A stretch of 64,000 bases of DNA from CAZJVD01 sp964549505 (GCA_964549505.1 CAZJVD010000012.1:18043-82042), one strand, 5' to 3'; shown: positions 16,415-24,803, counted from the stretch's first letter. The notes: generated by a model from the letters alone, not told the origin. Numbers and translations: made by a program.

Positions 16415-16798
16415 ATGCGAAGAGACTTGAACCGTGTGTTGATCATGGGGCGGTTGGGGGTTGACCCCATACGCCGAGAATCGAAGAACGGTGTTGTGTG
16501 GACGACATTGTCGGTGGCGACGGCCGTTCCGACAGCCGCGGGTGCGGAGCCCAAAACCGACTGGCATCGTGTGATTGCTTGGGGAAAATTGGCGGATATC
16601 TGCGCCACGTACCTCAAAAAAGGGAGAACGATCTTTGTGGAGGGTTCATTACGCAACTCTCATTACGAAGATGAGGGTGAAAAGCGTGTGTACAAAGAGA
16701 TCCACGCAGATCGTATTCTCTTTCTTGGAAAATCTCAGACCAGTGGAGAGCCACCGACGGTCGATCTGCCGGAAGAGTCGCTTGCTGCTATTTCTTAA
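16415..16798 (+). CDS. ssb: Single-stranded DNA-binding protein without the usual acidic tip
   Basis: A 127-residue OB-fold protein of the SSB family: MRRDLNRVLIMGRLGVDPI, then TDWHRVIAWGKLADICATYL, KKGRTIFVEGSLRN and HADRILFLG. I chose the ATG at 16415 because GGAG lies nine bases upstream; an ATG at 16400 has no such signal. Typical bacterial SSBs are about 170 residues with a disordered linker and a conserved acidic DDDIPF-like end that recruits repair and replication proteins. This one stops soon after the OB fold, ending PEESLAAIS, so it may be a specialised paralogue. Its stop overlaps the convergent neighbour by 11 bp. Confidence 0.9.
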   Translation: MRRDLNRVLIMGRLGVDPIRRESKNGVVWTTLSVATAVPTAAGAEPKTDWHRVIAWGKLADICATYLKKGRTIFVEGSLRNSHYEDEGEKRVYKEIHADRILFLGKSQTSGEPPTVDLPEESLAAIS

Positions 16799-17210
16799 CT
16801 TTAACCAGATCCCCAATCATGACGGTCTGTGGTCCTGAAAGTGGGATCTGGTCTTCCGGATAGACTTTTGAAAGTCGTGCAATCGCGAGGTCTTCGTCAG
16901 CATGGATGACGAGGACTTCTGCGATTCCGAAGACGGTGTCCTGATGAAGTTTTCGGTTGATCAGATCGTAGGTGGTCAGCCGTCGTCGGACTTCCAGTTT
17001 CGATCCCCGGCGTACGCCGTGTTTAGTACCGAGATTGATGTAGTAATCTTTGAGCGGTATGTCGGTTGGATTTCCCATGGGGATTTTCGTACGCACACCG
17101 TAGACAACGAACTCGTTGAGTTCGTCGGCCTGAAGATTCAGCGAAGAAAGTAAAACTGTTGTGAGGACAGTGAGGGCGAGCCCAGTTCGGCTGGTCTTGA
17201 TTTTTTTCAC
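16788..17210 (-). CDS. Small periplasmic protein, possibly with a FlgT-C-like fold
   Basis: A 140-residue exported protein: signal peptide GLALTVLTTVLLSSLNLQA, then a beta-rich domain with YYINLGTKHGVRRGSKLEV and VLVIHADEDLAIARLS, ending MIGDLVKVKK. The 'invariant glycine then G-D' pattern resembles FlgT C-terminal or barrel-sandwich domains seen in flagellar and envelope proteins, but this is an impression only. The start is a GTG with AAGGAG seven bases upstream. It is convergent with ssb and divergent from the HD-GYP gene. Confidence 0.75.
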   Translation of the reverse strand: MKKIKTSRTGLALTVLTTVLLSSLNLQADELNEFVVYGVRTKIPMGNPTDIPLKDYYINLGTKHGVRRGSKLEVRRRLTTYDLINRKLHQDTVFGIAEVLVIHADEDLAIARLSKVYPEDQIPLSGPQTVMIGDLVKVKK

Positions 17211-17397
17211 GGCGAGACTCCTTGTCGTTCCGTTCTTTATTCAAACGAGCGTCCCTGCGTTCTCAATGGCCTAGGCCTCCTTGGCCACAATATTCCTATC
17301 GGTAAATCTCGCCGACTATTGAGGGGCCACCCTCCTGAAAATTGTTTTGAGCCCTGAAACGTCAGATCCGATACGTCACCAGAAGGAGTTCCGCTTC
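17211..17397. other. Intergenic region between divergent genes
   Basis: 187 bases that must carry the promoters of the periplasmic protein (-) and the HD-GYP gene (+). A perfect GGCCTAGGCC palindrome is at 17269-17278. TTGGCC (17281) and TAAATC (17303), 16 bp apart, are a weak plus-strand promoter candidate. Nothing else stands out. Confidence 0.4.
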
Positions 17398-18417
17398 GTG
17401 CCAAACGAGACCCCAAGCGACAGTTTTCTGGCGATCGATATTCACGAGTTGAAGCGCGTGACGCGTGATATTCCGGTCGACCTCTATCTCAAGCTGTCGG
17501 AGGACAACTTCGCACACGTGTTTTCGAAGACCACGGGACTCGATTACCGACGACTCTCGCAATACATTCAAAAAGGCGTCGATAAACTCTACGTTCGCAA
17601 AGTCGACGAAGCTGCGTTCAAAGATTATCTCAGCCGTCCAGTCGAGACGCTTCTGTCGAACCCCGAGGTTCCAAAGGAAAAAAAGATCGCGACGCTACTC
17701 AATCTTACTGAGCAAGCCATGAGCGAGATCTTCACGCGTTGTGATGTGCTCGAAGAGACCGCTGAAAACACGAAGAAGCTCGTCAATAACTACATCGACA
17801 TGATGGCCGAAAGTCCGCGAACACTTTCGATCGTGCTCAAGCTCGCGAGTCACGGCGATTATCTTTACTACCACTCAGTTGCGGTCAGTATTTTCAGTAT
17901 GTTTATCGCGCGAGCGACGGGACAGTTCGATCGCCGCATGACTGAGATCGTCGGCATGGGCGGTTTTCTTCATGACATTGGTTCGATCTATCTTCCGCGC
18001 GAAGTGACGGATGCACCCGAAGCGCTTTCTCCAGCACAGTGGCGCGAGATGAAAAGCCACCCGAAAATGGGTCTGCGAATGATTGAACACGCTCCGAGTA
18101 TTCCGGACGAGGTTCGATACATCGTGTATCAGCATCACGAACAACCGAATGGTGGGGGTTACCCCAATGGTCTTCAGGACGAGGTGATTTTCTACCCAGC
18201 AAAGATCGTAGCGGTCGCGGACTCGTTCAGCGCGCTGATCAGTAAGCGGCCTTTTCGAGACGCTTATCGCATTGATCAAGCGATCGGGATTTTACAGTCC
18301 GAAACTGGAAAGTTTGATCCGCAGCTTGTTGAGATTCTCGCCGGGATTTTTCGCCGATCATCAAGTGGCACGGAGGGTGGTGCGGGGGGTGACACAGGCG
18401 GTTCCGAGGCCGCCTAG
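17398..18417 (+). CDS. HD-GYP domain cyclic-di-GMP phosphodiesterase
   Basis: A 339-residue cytosolic protein with an N-terminal domain of about 120 residues and a C-terminal HD-GYP domain that hydrolyses cyclic di-GMP. The metal-binding HD is H192-D193 in GGFLHDIGSIYLPREV. The HHEQPNGGGYP segment, with GYP at 254-256, is canonical. The N-terminal part resembles the DUF3391-like region often preceding HD-GYP. The GTG at 17398 is chosen because AAGGAG lies nine bases upstream; an upstream TTG at 17347 lacks a signal. The C-terminal tail is glycine-rich and dispensable-looking. It probably controls motility or lifestyle switching. Confidence 0.92.
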   Translation: MPNETPSDSFLAIDIHELKRVTRDIPVDLYLKLSEDNFAHVFSKTTGLDYRRLSQYIQKGVDKLYVRKVDEAAFKDYLSRPVETLLSNPEVPKEKKIATLLNLTEQAMSEIFTRCDVLEETAENTKKLVNNYIDMMAESPRTLSIVLKLASHGDYLYYHSVAVSIFSMFIARATGQFDRRMTEIVGMGGFLHDIGSIYLPREVTDAPEALSPAQWREMKSHPKMGLRMIEHAPSIPDEVRYIVYQHHEQPNGGGYPNGLQDEVIFYPAKIVAVADSFSALISKRPFRDAYRIDQAIGILQSETGKFDPQLVEILAGIFRRSSSGTEGGAGGDTGGSEAA

Positions 18418-18428
18418 GCCTGGCCTAG
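18414..18428. repeat. Palindrome CTAGGCC-T-GGCCTAG at the end of the HD-GYP gene
   Basis: A perfect 7-bp inverted repeat spans the HD-GYP stop codon. It could be the stem of a terminator, but no run of T follows on either strand. A related palindrome lies before the same gene at 17269. Confidence 0.4.
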
Positions 18429-18474
18429 CCGAGCGTTTGCTAAAGTTTTGACGGGGCCCCTCCGATCCGAACGT

Positions 18475-19956
18475 ATGCTAACGTTTTTATTTTCTTTTCT
18501 CATAGGTGCGTCCTCGACTCTTGTGACGAGCTTTGCTGCGATGGCGAGCAGTGCTCCAGTCAGCACGGAGCTTCCTGTCGCTCTTGTGAAACCGCCATCA
18601 CGTTCCATGGTCGCTGCCAGTCCGTTCATCATGAGCGGAACCTGTCTCACACGGGGTGCGACGATCGTCACGGAACAGTTGAGCGGTCAAACAGCGGTCT
18701 GTTCGTCGACGCGAACGTGGTCGATGACCGTGGACCCACAGAGTTGGCCAGCAGGAAAAAAAGTTTTTTATATTTATGAAGCGAGCGCGCTGCCGCGAAG
18801 GCAGAAGTTCAGTTACACGCGTGTTATGAATCGCACGGCCGTGATCACCGTCGACTATCTTCATGACGGTCTCGAGCAGTCCACGGCAGCTGTCAAAAGC
18901 GGAATGTTCGATGACCCGACGGGTTCGATGCGTACGTACTATCTCGAAGCTTCGCGTGGCAAAGTGAACCTCACAGGCGATGTTTTTCCGCCGATTGATC
19001 CACCCGAGCCGTTGTACGGAACCGGTTACTCCTATTGCTATCCAGACGATATTCGGCTTCTGAATAAAGCTGTGCAGACGGGAATCAGTTTTCTGAGTTA
19101 CGACAAAGTCGTCGTTCTCGTGCATGACGATTTCAAAAGTGCTTGCGCTTCGGGTGTGTCGACTTACGGTATCTTGAACTACCCAACGGCGTACGGGATC
19201 ATCAGCGTGGCCATATCGCGTACACGCGAAAAATTTTATGGGCCCCATGACTTCACGGGCACGCAACACTCAACACTTGCCCATGAACTCGGGCACGCGT
19301 ATGGAAACTCGTTTCACGCAAACTCGTTACTCTGTCCTGGTGGTCTTCCCACGGGGACACTCCAGGACTGTTCGATCATGAGTTACGGCGATCTCACGGA
19401 CATGATGGGTATTCGAACGCAGATGGGGCGGTTCAACCCTTTTGAGGAAGAACGTGCCGGATGGTTGCCTGCGAGTAATATTACGACCGTTTCGGCGAGC
19501 GGCATTTACACCGTCTATGCTTACAACTCCGTGCTAACGGACCAAGCTCAGGCGTTAAAGATAATACTGCCGAATCCATTGCCTTTCGGGCCGACGTCGG
19601 CTGGGCTGACAGCCTCGCAACTGATGCTATCGCTTCGACGATGGACAGGTTTCGACTATCGCTTCCCGTTTTATCGGAACATCCCGTTGTCGAGTGGCGG
19701 ACCCTATGTCGTTACGGATCCGGACGGCGCGCTGATCCATGTGGGTGCATCCGTCGGAGGTATCATGCTGCCCTACCTGCTTCCTGCTCGCCTGATCGAT
19801 ACCGCAAGTTACCCGCCCAATATGGCAGCGGATCCTTACATGCGACCGGGGCAGACTTTTCTGGTACCGAACAACGGCATCTCGGTTGAGGTGCTGGATG
19901 TCAACACGACTGTAACGCCCGCCGAGATGCGGGTTCGTGTTCTCTTTGGTATCTAG
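18475..19956 (+). CDS. Secreted metzincin-type metalloprotease (M6/M11-like)
   Basis: An exported protease of about 493 residues. The N-terminus MLTFLFSFLIGASSTLVTSFAAM is a signal peptide. The catalytic motif HELGHAYGNSFH (residues 270-281) fits HExxHxxGxxH-type zinc proteases such as gametolysins (M11) and M6 enzymes, with an SIMSYGDL 'Met-turn' at about 302-309. Upstream sequence AVITVDYLHDG and YDKVVVLVHDDF looks like the N-terminal part of that fold. The frame extends to 18448 but the ATG at 18475 gives the cleaner signal peptide; neither has a good ribosome-binding site. A tiny secreted basic protein follows after 5 bp. Confidence 0.85.
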   Translation: MLTFLFSFLIGASSTLVTSFAAMASSAPVSTELPVALVKPPSRSMVAASPFIMSGTCLTRGATIVTEQLSGQTAVCSSTRTWSMTVDPQSWPAGKKVFYIYEASALPRRQKFSYTRVMNRTAVITVDYLHDGLEQSTAAVKSGMFDDPTGSMRTYYLEASRGKVNLTGDVFPPIDPPEPLYGTGYSYCYPDDIRLLNKAVQTGISFLSYDKVVVLVHDDFKSACASGVSTYGILNYPTAYGIISVAISRTREKFYGPHDFTGTQHSTLAHELGHAYGNSFHANSLLCPGGLPTGTLQDCSIMSYGDLTDMMGIRTQMGRFNPFEEERAGWLPASNITTVSASGIYTVYAYNSVLTDQAQALKIILPNPLPFGPTSAGLTASQLMLSLRRWTGFDYRFPFYRNIPLSSGGPYVVTDPDGALIHVGASVGGIMLPYLLPARLIDTASYPPNMAADPYMRPGQTFLVPNNGISVEVLDVNTTVTPAEMRVRVLFGI

Positions 19957-19961
19957 ATTGA

Positions 19962-20207
19962 ATGAAGCTATTTTTTCTATCGTTCGTTTCCGTAGTGGTG
20001 AGCGTGGCTATCGTCAGTCTTGCGGCTGAAGATGTCGTTAAGCCAGGTCCTCCGGAGAAACCGGATCACGACACGACGCTATTGAACGAACCGCTCGGTA
20101 AAAAGGCGATCACCTTGCCAAAGGATCTGCCCATGAAACCACCGAAGGCAAAGCAGCTACGAAAACCCAAAAAGGAAAAGCGACGTTCGAAAAACGGCGT
20201 TCAATGA
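19962..20207 (+). CDS. Small secreted Lys/Pro-rich protein
   Basis: An 81-residue product: hydrophobic export signal MKLFFLSFVSVVVSVAIVSL, then a short low-complexity Pro/Lys segment ending PKKEKRRSKNGVQ. It starts 5 bp after the metalloprotease, so the two probably share a transcript. No family is recognised. The strongly basic mature part could bind nucleic acid, lipopolysaccharide or the protease; that is speculation. The stop is 4 bp from the convergent end of the paralogue array. Confidence 0.7.
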   Translation: MKLFFLSFVSVVVSVAIVSLAAEDVVKPGPPEKPDHDTTLLNEPLGKKAITLPKDLPMKPPKAKQLRKPKKEKRRSKNGVQ

Positions 20208-20211
20208 AGAA

Positions 20212-21258
20212 CTAGAGCGGCTTTGGTGTCGGGTCGTAGTCGATTTGGACAGCACTGTAAACACTGGGACTGCCGATTAAGGTCTCACAAGCACTCTTGA
20301 ATAAGGTGCGCGCGTCCAGGTTCGTCGCTTGTGTCAACAAAGCGAGGACAGCGATCTCCGGATGGCCCTCGATCGGCGTTACGCGGAGAGCGGTCGCGAT
20401 TTTCTTGGTCGCTTGTTTGAGCTCCTGTTCGTAGACCGTTCTTGGGAGACGAGCGTTTCGCGCGTAATCGACGTTTTTGGGTATGGAGTTCAGCAGTTCG
20501 TCCATATGCCTAATCACACCGTAAGTGATGAGAATGAGTGCTGAGCCTATAAAACCCCAACCGGAAGTCTTGGTCATTGTGACGAGGTCGGATTCCAATC
20601 CTGACGTGGGGCCGAAAGTTTCTGTCATGACAGAGCCGACCGGAATCAAAGCCGCAATCGCGCCAGTCAGGAGCCCAACGAAGCCAGTCGCCGCTCTCAT
20701 GCCCCCCAATCGAGATCGCCTTCTGTCGAATTGCTCGAGTTGTCTAGCTTCGGAAACACGAAGTTCGTGGGTTTCGAACCCGGTAGCCGCAGCCGCGAGG
20801 TCGAGCTCGATCAAGATACGCAGGATGCGGGCGGCTCTGGTTTGCTGCTCCTCTGGTGTCATCGAAGCTTGCTTCTGTACGAAGTAATCGATCTCCGCAA
20901 CGAGGTGCTTTGTACGGTTTGCCATGACAAGCATATGGGTCCCGCGTTCAGTAATAACCGGCAACGATGCGGCAATATATTCGATAGCGTCTCGAATGGC
21001 TGCCTGATCCGACTCTGAAAAGGCTCCAGGTGCGGTATCGACAATTCTCTTTGCGAGATCCGCGGCGGCCTGCCTGTCAGAAACACCTATGCGAACGCGG
21101 TTGTCGGATACGTTCACTGTTAGCACGGGTGTCGTGTCTGGTGGCGTCGGGTTCTGCGCCGGCGCATCTTCGTCGCCGGCCCAGGTGGCTGGCGCTGCAA
21201 GTGATTGGCAAACCGATTGAATGACGAAAACCGCGACAAATAAGAGATTAAGACTCAT
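20212..21258 (-). CDS. Tandem paralogue A: exported two-helix membrane protein of an unrecognised family
   Basis: A 348-residue member of the six-copy family. Signal peptide MSLNLLFVAVFVIQSVCQSL, then the shared segment PATWAGDEDAPAQNPTPP. An N-terminal helical domain of about 150 residues carries the family signature RILRILIELDLAAAATGF. Two membrane helices (about residues 190-212, GFVGLLTGAIAALIPVGSVM, and 233-252, GWGFIGSALILITYGVI) are followed by a C-terminal domain with the signatures PRTVYEQEL and EGHPEIAVLALLTQATNLD, ending DYDPTPKPL. Both soluble domains should face the periplasm if the signal is cleaved. It has its own promoter block upstream. Function unknown. Confidence 0.88.
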   Translation of the reverse strand: MSLNLLFVAVFVIQSVCQSLAAPATWAGDEDAPAQNPTPPDTTPVLTVNVSDNRVRIGVSDRQAAADLAKRIVDTAPGAFSESDQAAIRDAIEYIAASLPVITERGTHMLVMANRTKHLVAEIDYFVQKQASMTPEEQQTRAARILRILIELDLAAAATGFETHELRVSEARQLEQFDRRRSRLGGMRAATGFVGLLTGAIAALIPVGSVMTETFGPTSGLESDLVTMTKTSGWGFIGSALILITYGVIRHMDELLNSIPKNVDYARNARLPRTVYEQELKQATKKIATALRVTPIEGHPEIAVLALLTQATNLDARTLFKSACETLIGSPSVYSAVQIDYDPTPKPL

Positions 21259-21264
21259 GGGGGG

Positions 21265-21293
21265 TCTTTAGCAGGTGTGTCATGAGTTGTAAA
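21265..21293 (-). promoter_or_regulatory. Conserved promoter block of paralogue A
   Basis: Minus strand: TTTACA, 17 bp, TAAAGA with TGC just before it (extended -10), then six C and the ATG at 21258. A start point 6-8 bases after the -10 would fall at the ATG, giving a leaderless mRNA. No Shine-Dalgarno sequence is present. Confidence 0.6.
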
Positions 21294-21309
21294 CTGGGCC
21301 AGTTCCTCA

Positions 21310-22417
21310 CTAGTTCGCCCGTGTCGTCGAGTCGTTGCCGAGCGTGAGAAGGCCTGTGTAAGGATCGAGATTGAGCTGACATAATAACGAGCGTCCGATG
21401 AGTGCGCGCGTGCTCAGCTGCGTCGCAGCCTTCAAGTAAGCCATAAGAGGAATCTCCGGATGCCCACTGATCGCGGTTACACGGAGAACTGTCGCTACCT
21501 CTTCAGTAGCGCGATCAAGAGCTTCTGCGTAAACTGCACTCGGGTGGCGAGCGTCTTTTTTCGCGACGACCCCCGACGTGAACAAGACCTGGCGATCGAG
21601 CCTGCCTTTTACGACAGCAAAAGCGACTCCAAAGACCGCTGCCGCCGCGCCAGCCGAACCAGAAACATGGGCAGTGGTAACGAAGTCCCATGGAGTCGAT
21701 GGGTAGAGAATTAGATTTGATGCGACCGTAATAATTAGGGGAGTGATGGCTGCCACCGCTGCGCTCCCTATAGCAAGACCAGCCGTAATTCCCTTCGTAC
21801 GTATCAGGCGGTCTTCAGCTGCTTCTGATCGATCGATCTCTCTTGCCTCGGAGGCGATGAGAGCGGGGGTGGTGAAATCCGTCGCCGCTCCTGCCAAGTC
21901 GAGTTCGATGAGGAGACGTAGGATGAGCGCGGCTTGGTTGTTGATCAATTTATCGCGGTCACCGGTGGATGTCGCTGCAGTCACCGGTGGATGTCGCTGC
22001 AGTCACCGGTGTTCCTGCCATCTCGCCGCTGAGTGACTCTTGTAAGCTGATGAAGCGATTGATCTCGTGTAGCAGAGCGGCCCTACGGTTTGTCATGATC
22101 ACTTCATACGTCCCGCGGTCGGTTATAGTCGGTAACGATGCTGCTATCTTTTCGATAGCTACCTGGATCTGCAATCGATCCGCTGTGGAAAAGGATCCGG
22201 GTGTCGTCTCTGTAATTCTCTTGGCGAGATCTTCGGCGGCCAGTCTGTCAAAACCACTTAAGCGACCGCGGCCGTCTGACACGTTTACGGGTAGCGTTGG
22301 TGTCGCGTCTTGTGGTGTCGGGTTCTGCGCCGGCGCATCTTCGTCACCTGCCCAAGTGGCTGGCGCTGCAATTGATTGAATGAGGAAAACCGCGACAAAG
22401 AATACATGGAGACCCAT
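21310..22417 (-). pseudogene. Tandem paralogue B, frameshifted by a 22-bp duplication
   Basis: The 5' part (22417 to 21959) encodes signal peptide, WAGDEDAPAQNPTP and the N-terminal domain, but runs out of frame and stops after SGEMAGTPVTAATSTGD. The 3' part (from about 21984) continues in another frame as TAATSTGDRDKLINNQAALI, LRLLIELDLAGAATDF, two membrane helices, ARHPSAVYAEAL and SGHPEIPLMAYLKAATQL. At the break a 22-bp unit is repeated in tandem. Removing one unit restores a single frame that aligns with the other copies throughout. The rest of the gene shows no decay, so the lesion is recent or reversible. Confidence 0.85.
21958..22011. repeat. 22-bp tandem duplication inside paralogue B
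   Basis: Units at 21958-21979 and 21980-22001 are identical, and 10 bases of a third (GTCACCGGTG) follow. Since 22 is not a multiple of three, the extra unit breaks the reading frame. The 10-base flanking match is the likely substrate for slippage. Confidence 0.95.
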
Positions 22418-22423
22418 GTGGGG

Positions 22424-22452
22424 TCTTTAGCAAGTGTGTCACGAGTTGTAAA
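22424..22452 (-). promoter_or_regulatory. Conserved promoter block of paralogue B
   Basis: TTTACA, 17 bp, TGC-TAAAGA, CCCCAC, then the ATG at 22417 on the minus strand. The AT-rich stretch upstream (to about 22485) is shared with copies C and F and could act as an UP element. Confidence 0.6.
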
Positions 22453-22509
22453 CTGGGTTGTTAAACGTTGATTATGTAATAAAACGGTGCCTACCGGTCT
22501 CCGAAGCTC

Positions 22510-23556
22510 TTAGTTCGTCTGAGGCTCCGGACGTTGGTCGAGGGCCAGATGGCCGAAAGGATCGAGTTTAAGCTGACATAACAACGCGCCTTCGAGTACC
22601 GTGCGCGTGCGCAGTTGCGTCCCTTCCGTCAGCAAAGTCATAACAGGAATCTCCGGATGTCCATCGATCGGCGTTACACGGAGAAAGTGCGCTATGTCTC
22701 GAGTGAGGTGAGTAAGCGACATTTTGTAGACAGCGTTGGGGTGGCGAGCTTCTTTCACCTTTCTGTCGGATGCGGCTCGTGAGGTCAAACGAACATACTT
22801 ATGATGGGTGATACCAAAACCCACCAGAACGACCAAAGCACTCACGAAAGCCCAGCCGGAGGTCATCGTGGAACTAGCTGCCCACGCCGAGCTTTTAAAG
22901 GTGACTTCCATCGCACCGGCGATCGCAGCTATCGCACCAAGTGCTGCCATGGTGAACGCAGACCAACCAGCTGTGTGTCGAGTCTCGTCAAGCCTGGTCA
23001 GAGTTTGTTCTTGCTGATGGAGGTCGATCGCTTCGAGATCGGTGTCAACACCGGCGTCGAAGTCGGTCGCTGCTGCTGCTAAGTTCAGTTCGATCAGGAG
23101 ACGGAGGACCAGCGCAGCCTGAGCATTGAGAGCTTCTGCAGTCGGTACGGTGTCTGTCGTCCCGCTATTGAGTTCCTCTTGTAGTCGCCTGAAGTGACGG
23201 ATCTCTTGTAGCAGTATGGCCCTTCGGTTCGTCATAACCAATGAATGGGCTTCGGGATCGGAAATGAGTGGTAACGACGCTGCAATCTTTTTGATAGCGT
23301 CTCTTACACGCATTCGATCTGTTGCCGAATAGGCTCCCGGTGCTGTGTATATAATTCTGTCTGCGAGTTCGCAAGCCATGCGCTCGTCAAAGGGACGCAA
23401 ACGACCGCGGCTGTCCGATACGTTTACTGTTAGCGCGGGTGTCGCGTCTGGTGGAGTCGGGTTCTGCGCCGGCGCATCTTCGTCACCTGCCCAAGTGGCT
23501 GGCGCTGCAATTGATTGAATGAAGAAAACCGCGACAAAGAATACATTGAGACCCAT
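22510..23556 (-). CDS. Tandem paralogue C: exported two-helix membrane protein
   Basis: A 348-residue member of the array. The signal peptide MGLNVFFVAVFFIQSIAAP and the next 20 residues are nearly identical to copy B. Signature RLLIELNLAAAATDFDAGVD lies at about 150-170. Membrane helices AGWSAFTMAALGAIAAIAGA and SGWAFVSALVVLVGFGI flank a short loop. The C-terminal domain has ARHPNAVYKMSL, DGHPEIPVMTLLTEGTQL and ends PEPQTN. TDFDAGVD is shared with copies E and F, so segments of the copies have different closest relatives, which suggests recombination between them. Function unknown. Confidence 0.88.
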   Translation of the reverse strand: MGLNVFFVAVFFIQSIAAPATWAGDEDAPAQNPTPPDATPALTVNVSDSRGRLRPFDERMACELADRIIYTAPGAYSATDRMRVRDAIKKIAASLPLISDPEAHSLVMTNRRAILLQEIRHFRRLQEELNSGTTDTVPTAEALNAQAALVLRLLIELNLAAAATDFDAGVDTDLEAIDLHQQEQTLTRLDETRHTAGWSAFTMAALGAIAAIAGAMEVTFKSSAWAASSTMTSGWAFVSALVVLVGFGITHHKYVRLTSRAASDRKVKEARHPNAVYKMSLTHLTRDIAHFLRVTPIDGHPEIPVMTLLTEGTQLRTRTVLEGALLCQLKLDPFGHLALDQRPEPQTN

Positions 23557-23682
23557 GTGGGGTCTTTAGCAAGTGTGTCACGAGTTGTAAACTGGGTTAT
23601 TAAACGTTGATTATGTAATAAATCTGAGCATGTTCAAGCTTGCCTGGGCTTGCTTGCACTCGGGTGATGATCGCCGCGACCG
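23557..23682. repeat. Intergenic repeat upstream of paralogue C, with a hairpin
   Basis: This segment, promoter block included, is repeated upstream of copy F at 26835-26957. It contains a hairpin at 23626-23661: outer GAGC against ACTC or GTGC-type wobble partners, and inner AAGC (23636-23639) against GCTT (23648-23651). In copy F the inner pair is GAGC/GCTC, a compensatory change. It lies between the end of copy D and the promoter of copy C, where a terminator would fit. The rest of the gap (to 23727) shows nothing further. Confidence 0.6.
23563..23591 (-). promoter_or_regulatory. Conserved promoter block of paralogue C
   Basis: TTTACA, 17 bp, TGC-TAAAGA, CCCCAC, then the ATG at 23556 on the minus strand; identical to the block of copy B. 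Confidence 0.6.
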
Positions 23683-23727
23683 CCGTCGCTCAAGCCACTG
23701 AAGACAAAACAGTGTTCTACGAAAATC

Positions 23728-24768
23728 TTAGTTCGCCTGTGGCGTCGGATCGTGGTCGAGGGCGCGACTGCCGTTAGGATTGAGTCGGACCTGACATAGT
23801 AGCGAGTCTTCGATTAGTCCGCGCGTGTCCAGCTTCGTCGCTGCTTTTAACAAAGCCATAACACCGATCTCAGGGCGCCTATCGATTGCCATTGTGAGTT
23901 GGAGCGCTGCTGCTATCTCTCGACTGGCGAGACCAAGCTCATCTTCGTAGACAGTTTTCGGGTCGCGAGCCCTGCGCTCTTCTGTCAGAGCGGCTGATCG
24001 TGCACGTTGACGACGGTACATGTTGTTTATGGCAGCAGAACCGAAGAGAACGACTAGCGCGCCCACCTGAATCCAGCCGGTATACTGGGCGAACACGGCG
24101 GGATCCCTGTCATTCGGCCAGTGGCCTTCCGCGGTGACCACGACCGAAGCTACCATAGACATGGCCATGGTAAGTGCTAAGCCGCTGCCGCCAATGACAT
24201 AACCCGTGTTTCGAGTATTCTCTAACCAGTTTTCAGCTCGTTCTGATCGATTCCTTCTCGTTGTTTCGTAAGCGATGAGGGCAGGGGACCTGAAGTCAGT
24301 CACCGCTGCTGCCAAGTCGAGTTCGATCAAGAGACGCAGGACGCGAGCGGCTTGGGCGTTGAGTTTTTCTGCGGTCTCTGCGGTTGCGGTGGTTATGAGA
24401 TTCCTGAAGCGATCTATCTCAAGCACGAGTACGTCCGTACGGTTTTTCATGATGACCTGATGGGCCATGCGTTCCGTCGGAGGAGTTAAAGACGCCGCAA
24501 TCTTTTCAATGGCTTCTAGGATAACCACTCGATCCGCTGCAGAAAAAGACCCGGGTGATGTATCGATAAGTCTATCTGTGAGATTTGCGGCGGCCCGCCT
24601 CTCAAAATCGCTTAAGCGACCGCGGCCGTCCGAAACGTTTACGGGTAGCGGTTGTGTCGGGTTCGTCGGCTTCGCGTCTTCTTCACCTGCCCAGGTGGCT
24701 GGCGCGTAGAGTGATTGGCAAACCGATTGAATGAAGAAAACCGCGACAAAGAATACATTGAGACCCAT
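23728..24768 (-). CDS. Tandem paralogue D: exported two-helix membrane protein
   Basis: A 346-residue member. Signal peptide MGLNVFFVAVFFIQSVCQSL joins the copy B/C start to the longer signal end of copy A, a mosaic pattern. RVLRLLIELDLAAAVTDF marks the N-terminal domain. Helices VIGGSGLALTMAMSMVASVV and YTGWIQVGALVVLFGSAAI are present. The C-terminal domain has ARDPKTVYEDEL, RRPEIGVMALLKAATKLD and LLCQVRLNPNG, ending DHDPTPQAN. Its 5' flank carries the conserved promoter block. Function unknown. Confidence 0.88.
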   Translation of the reverse strand: MGLNVFFVAVFFIQSVCQSLYAPATWAGEEDAKPTNPTQPLPVNVSDGRGRLSDFERRAAANLTDRLIDTSPGSFSAADRVVILEAIEKIAASLTPPTERMAHQVIMKNRTDVLVLEIDRFRNLITTATAETAEKLNAQAARVLRLLIELDLAAAVTDFRSPALIAYETTRRNRSERAENWLENTRNTGYVIGGSGLALTMAMSMVASVVVTAEGHWPNDRDPAVFAQYTGWIQVGALVVLFGSAAINNMYRRQRARSAALTEERRARDPKTVYEDELGLASREIAAALQLTMAIDRRPEIGVMALLKAATKLDTRGLIEDSLLCQVRLNPNGSRALDHDPTPQAN

Positions 24769-24774
24769 GGGGGG

Positions 24775-24803
24775 TCTTTAGCAATAGTGTCATGGGTTGT
24801 AAA
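24775..24803 (-). promoter_or_regulatory. Conserved promoter block of paralogue D
   Basis: TTTACA, 17 bp, TGC-TAAAGA, six C, then the ATG at 24768 on the minus strand. The spacer sequence differs from the other copies while its length and both hexamers are kept. Confidence 0.6.

Noticed and set aside
21958..22011. CRISPR or attachment-site interpretation of the 22-bp repeats
   Set aside because: Units are directly adjacent with no spacers, and they restore a reading frame when one is removed.
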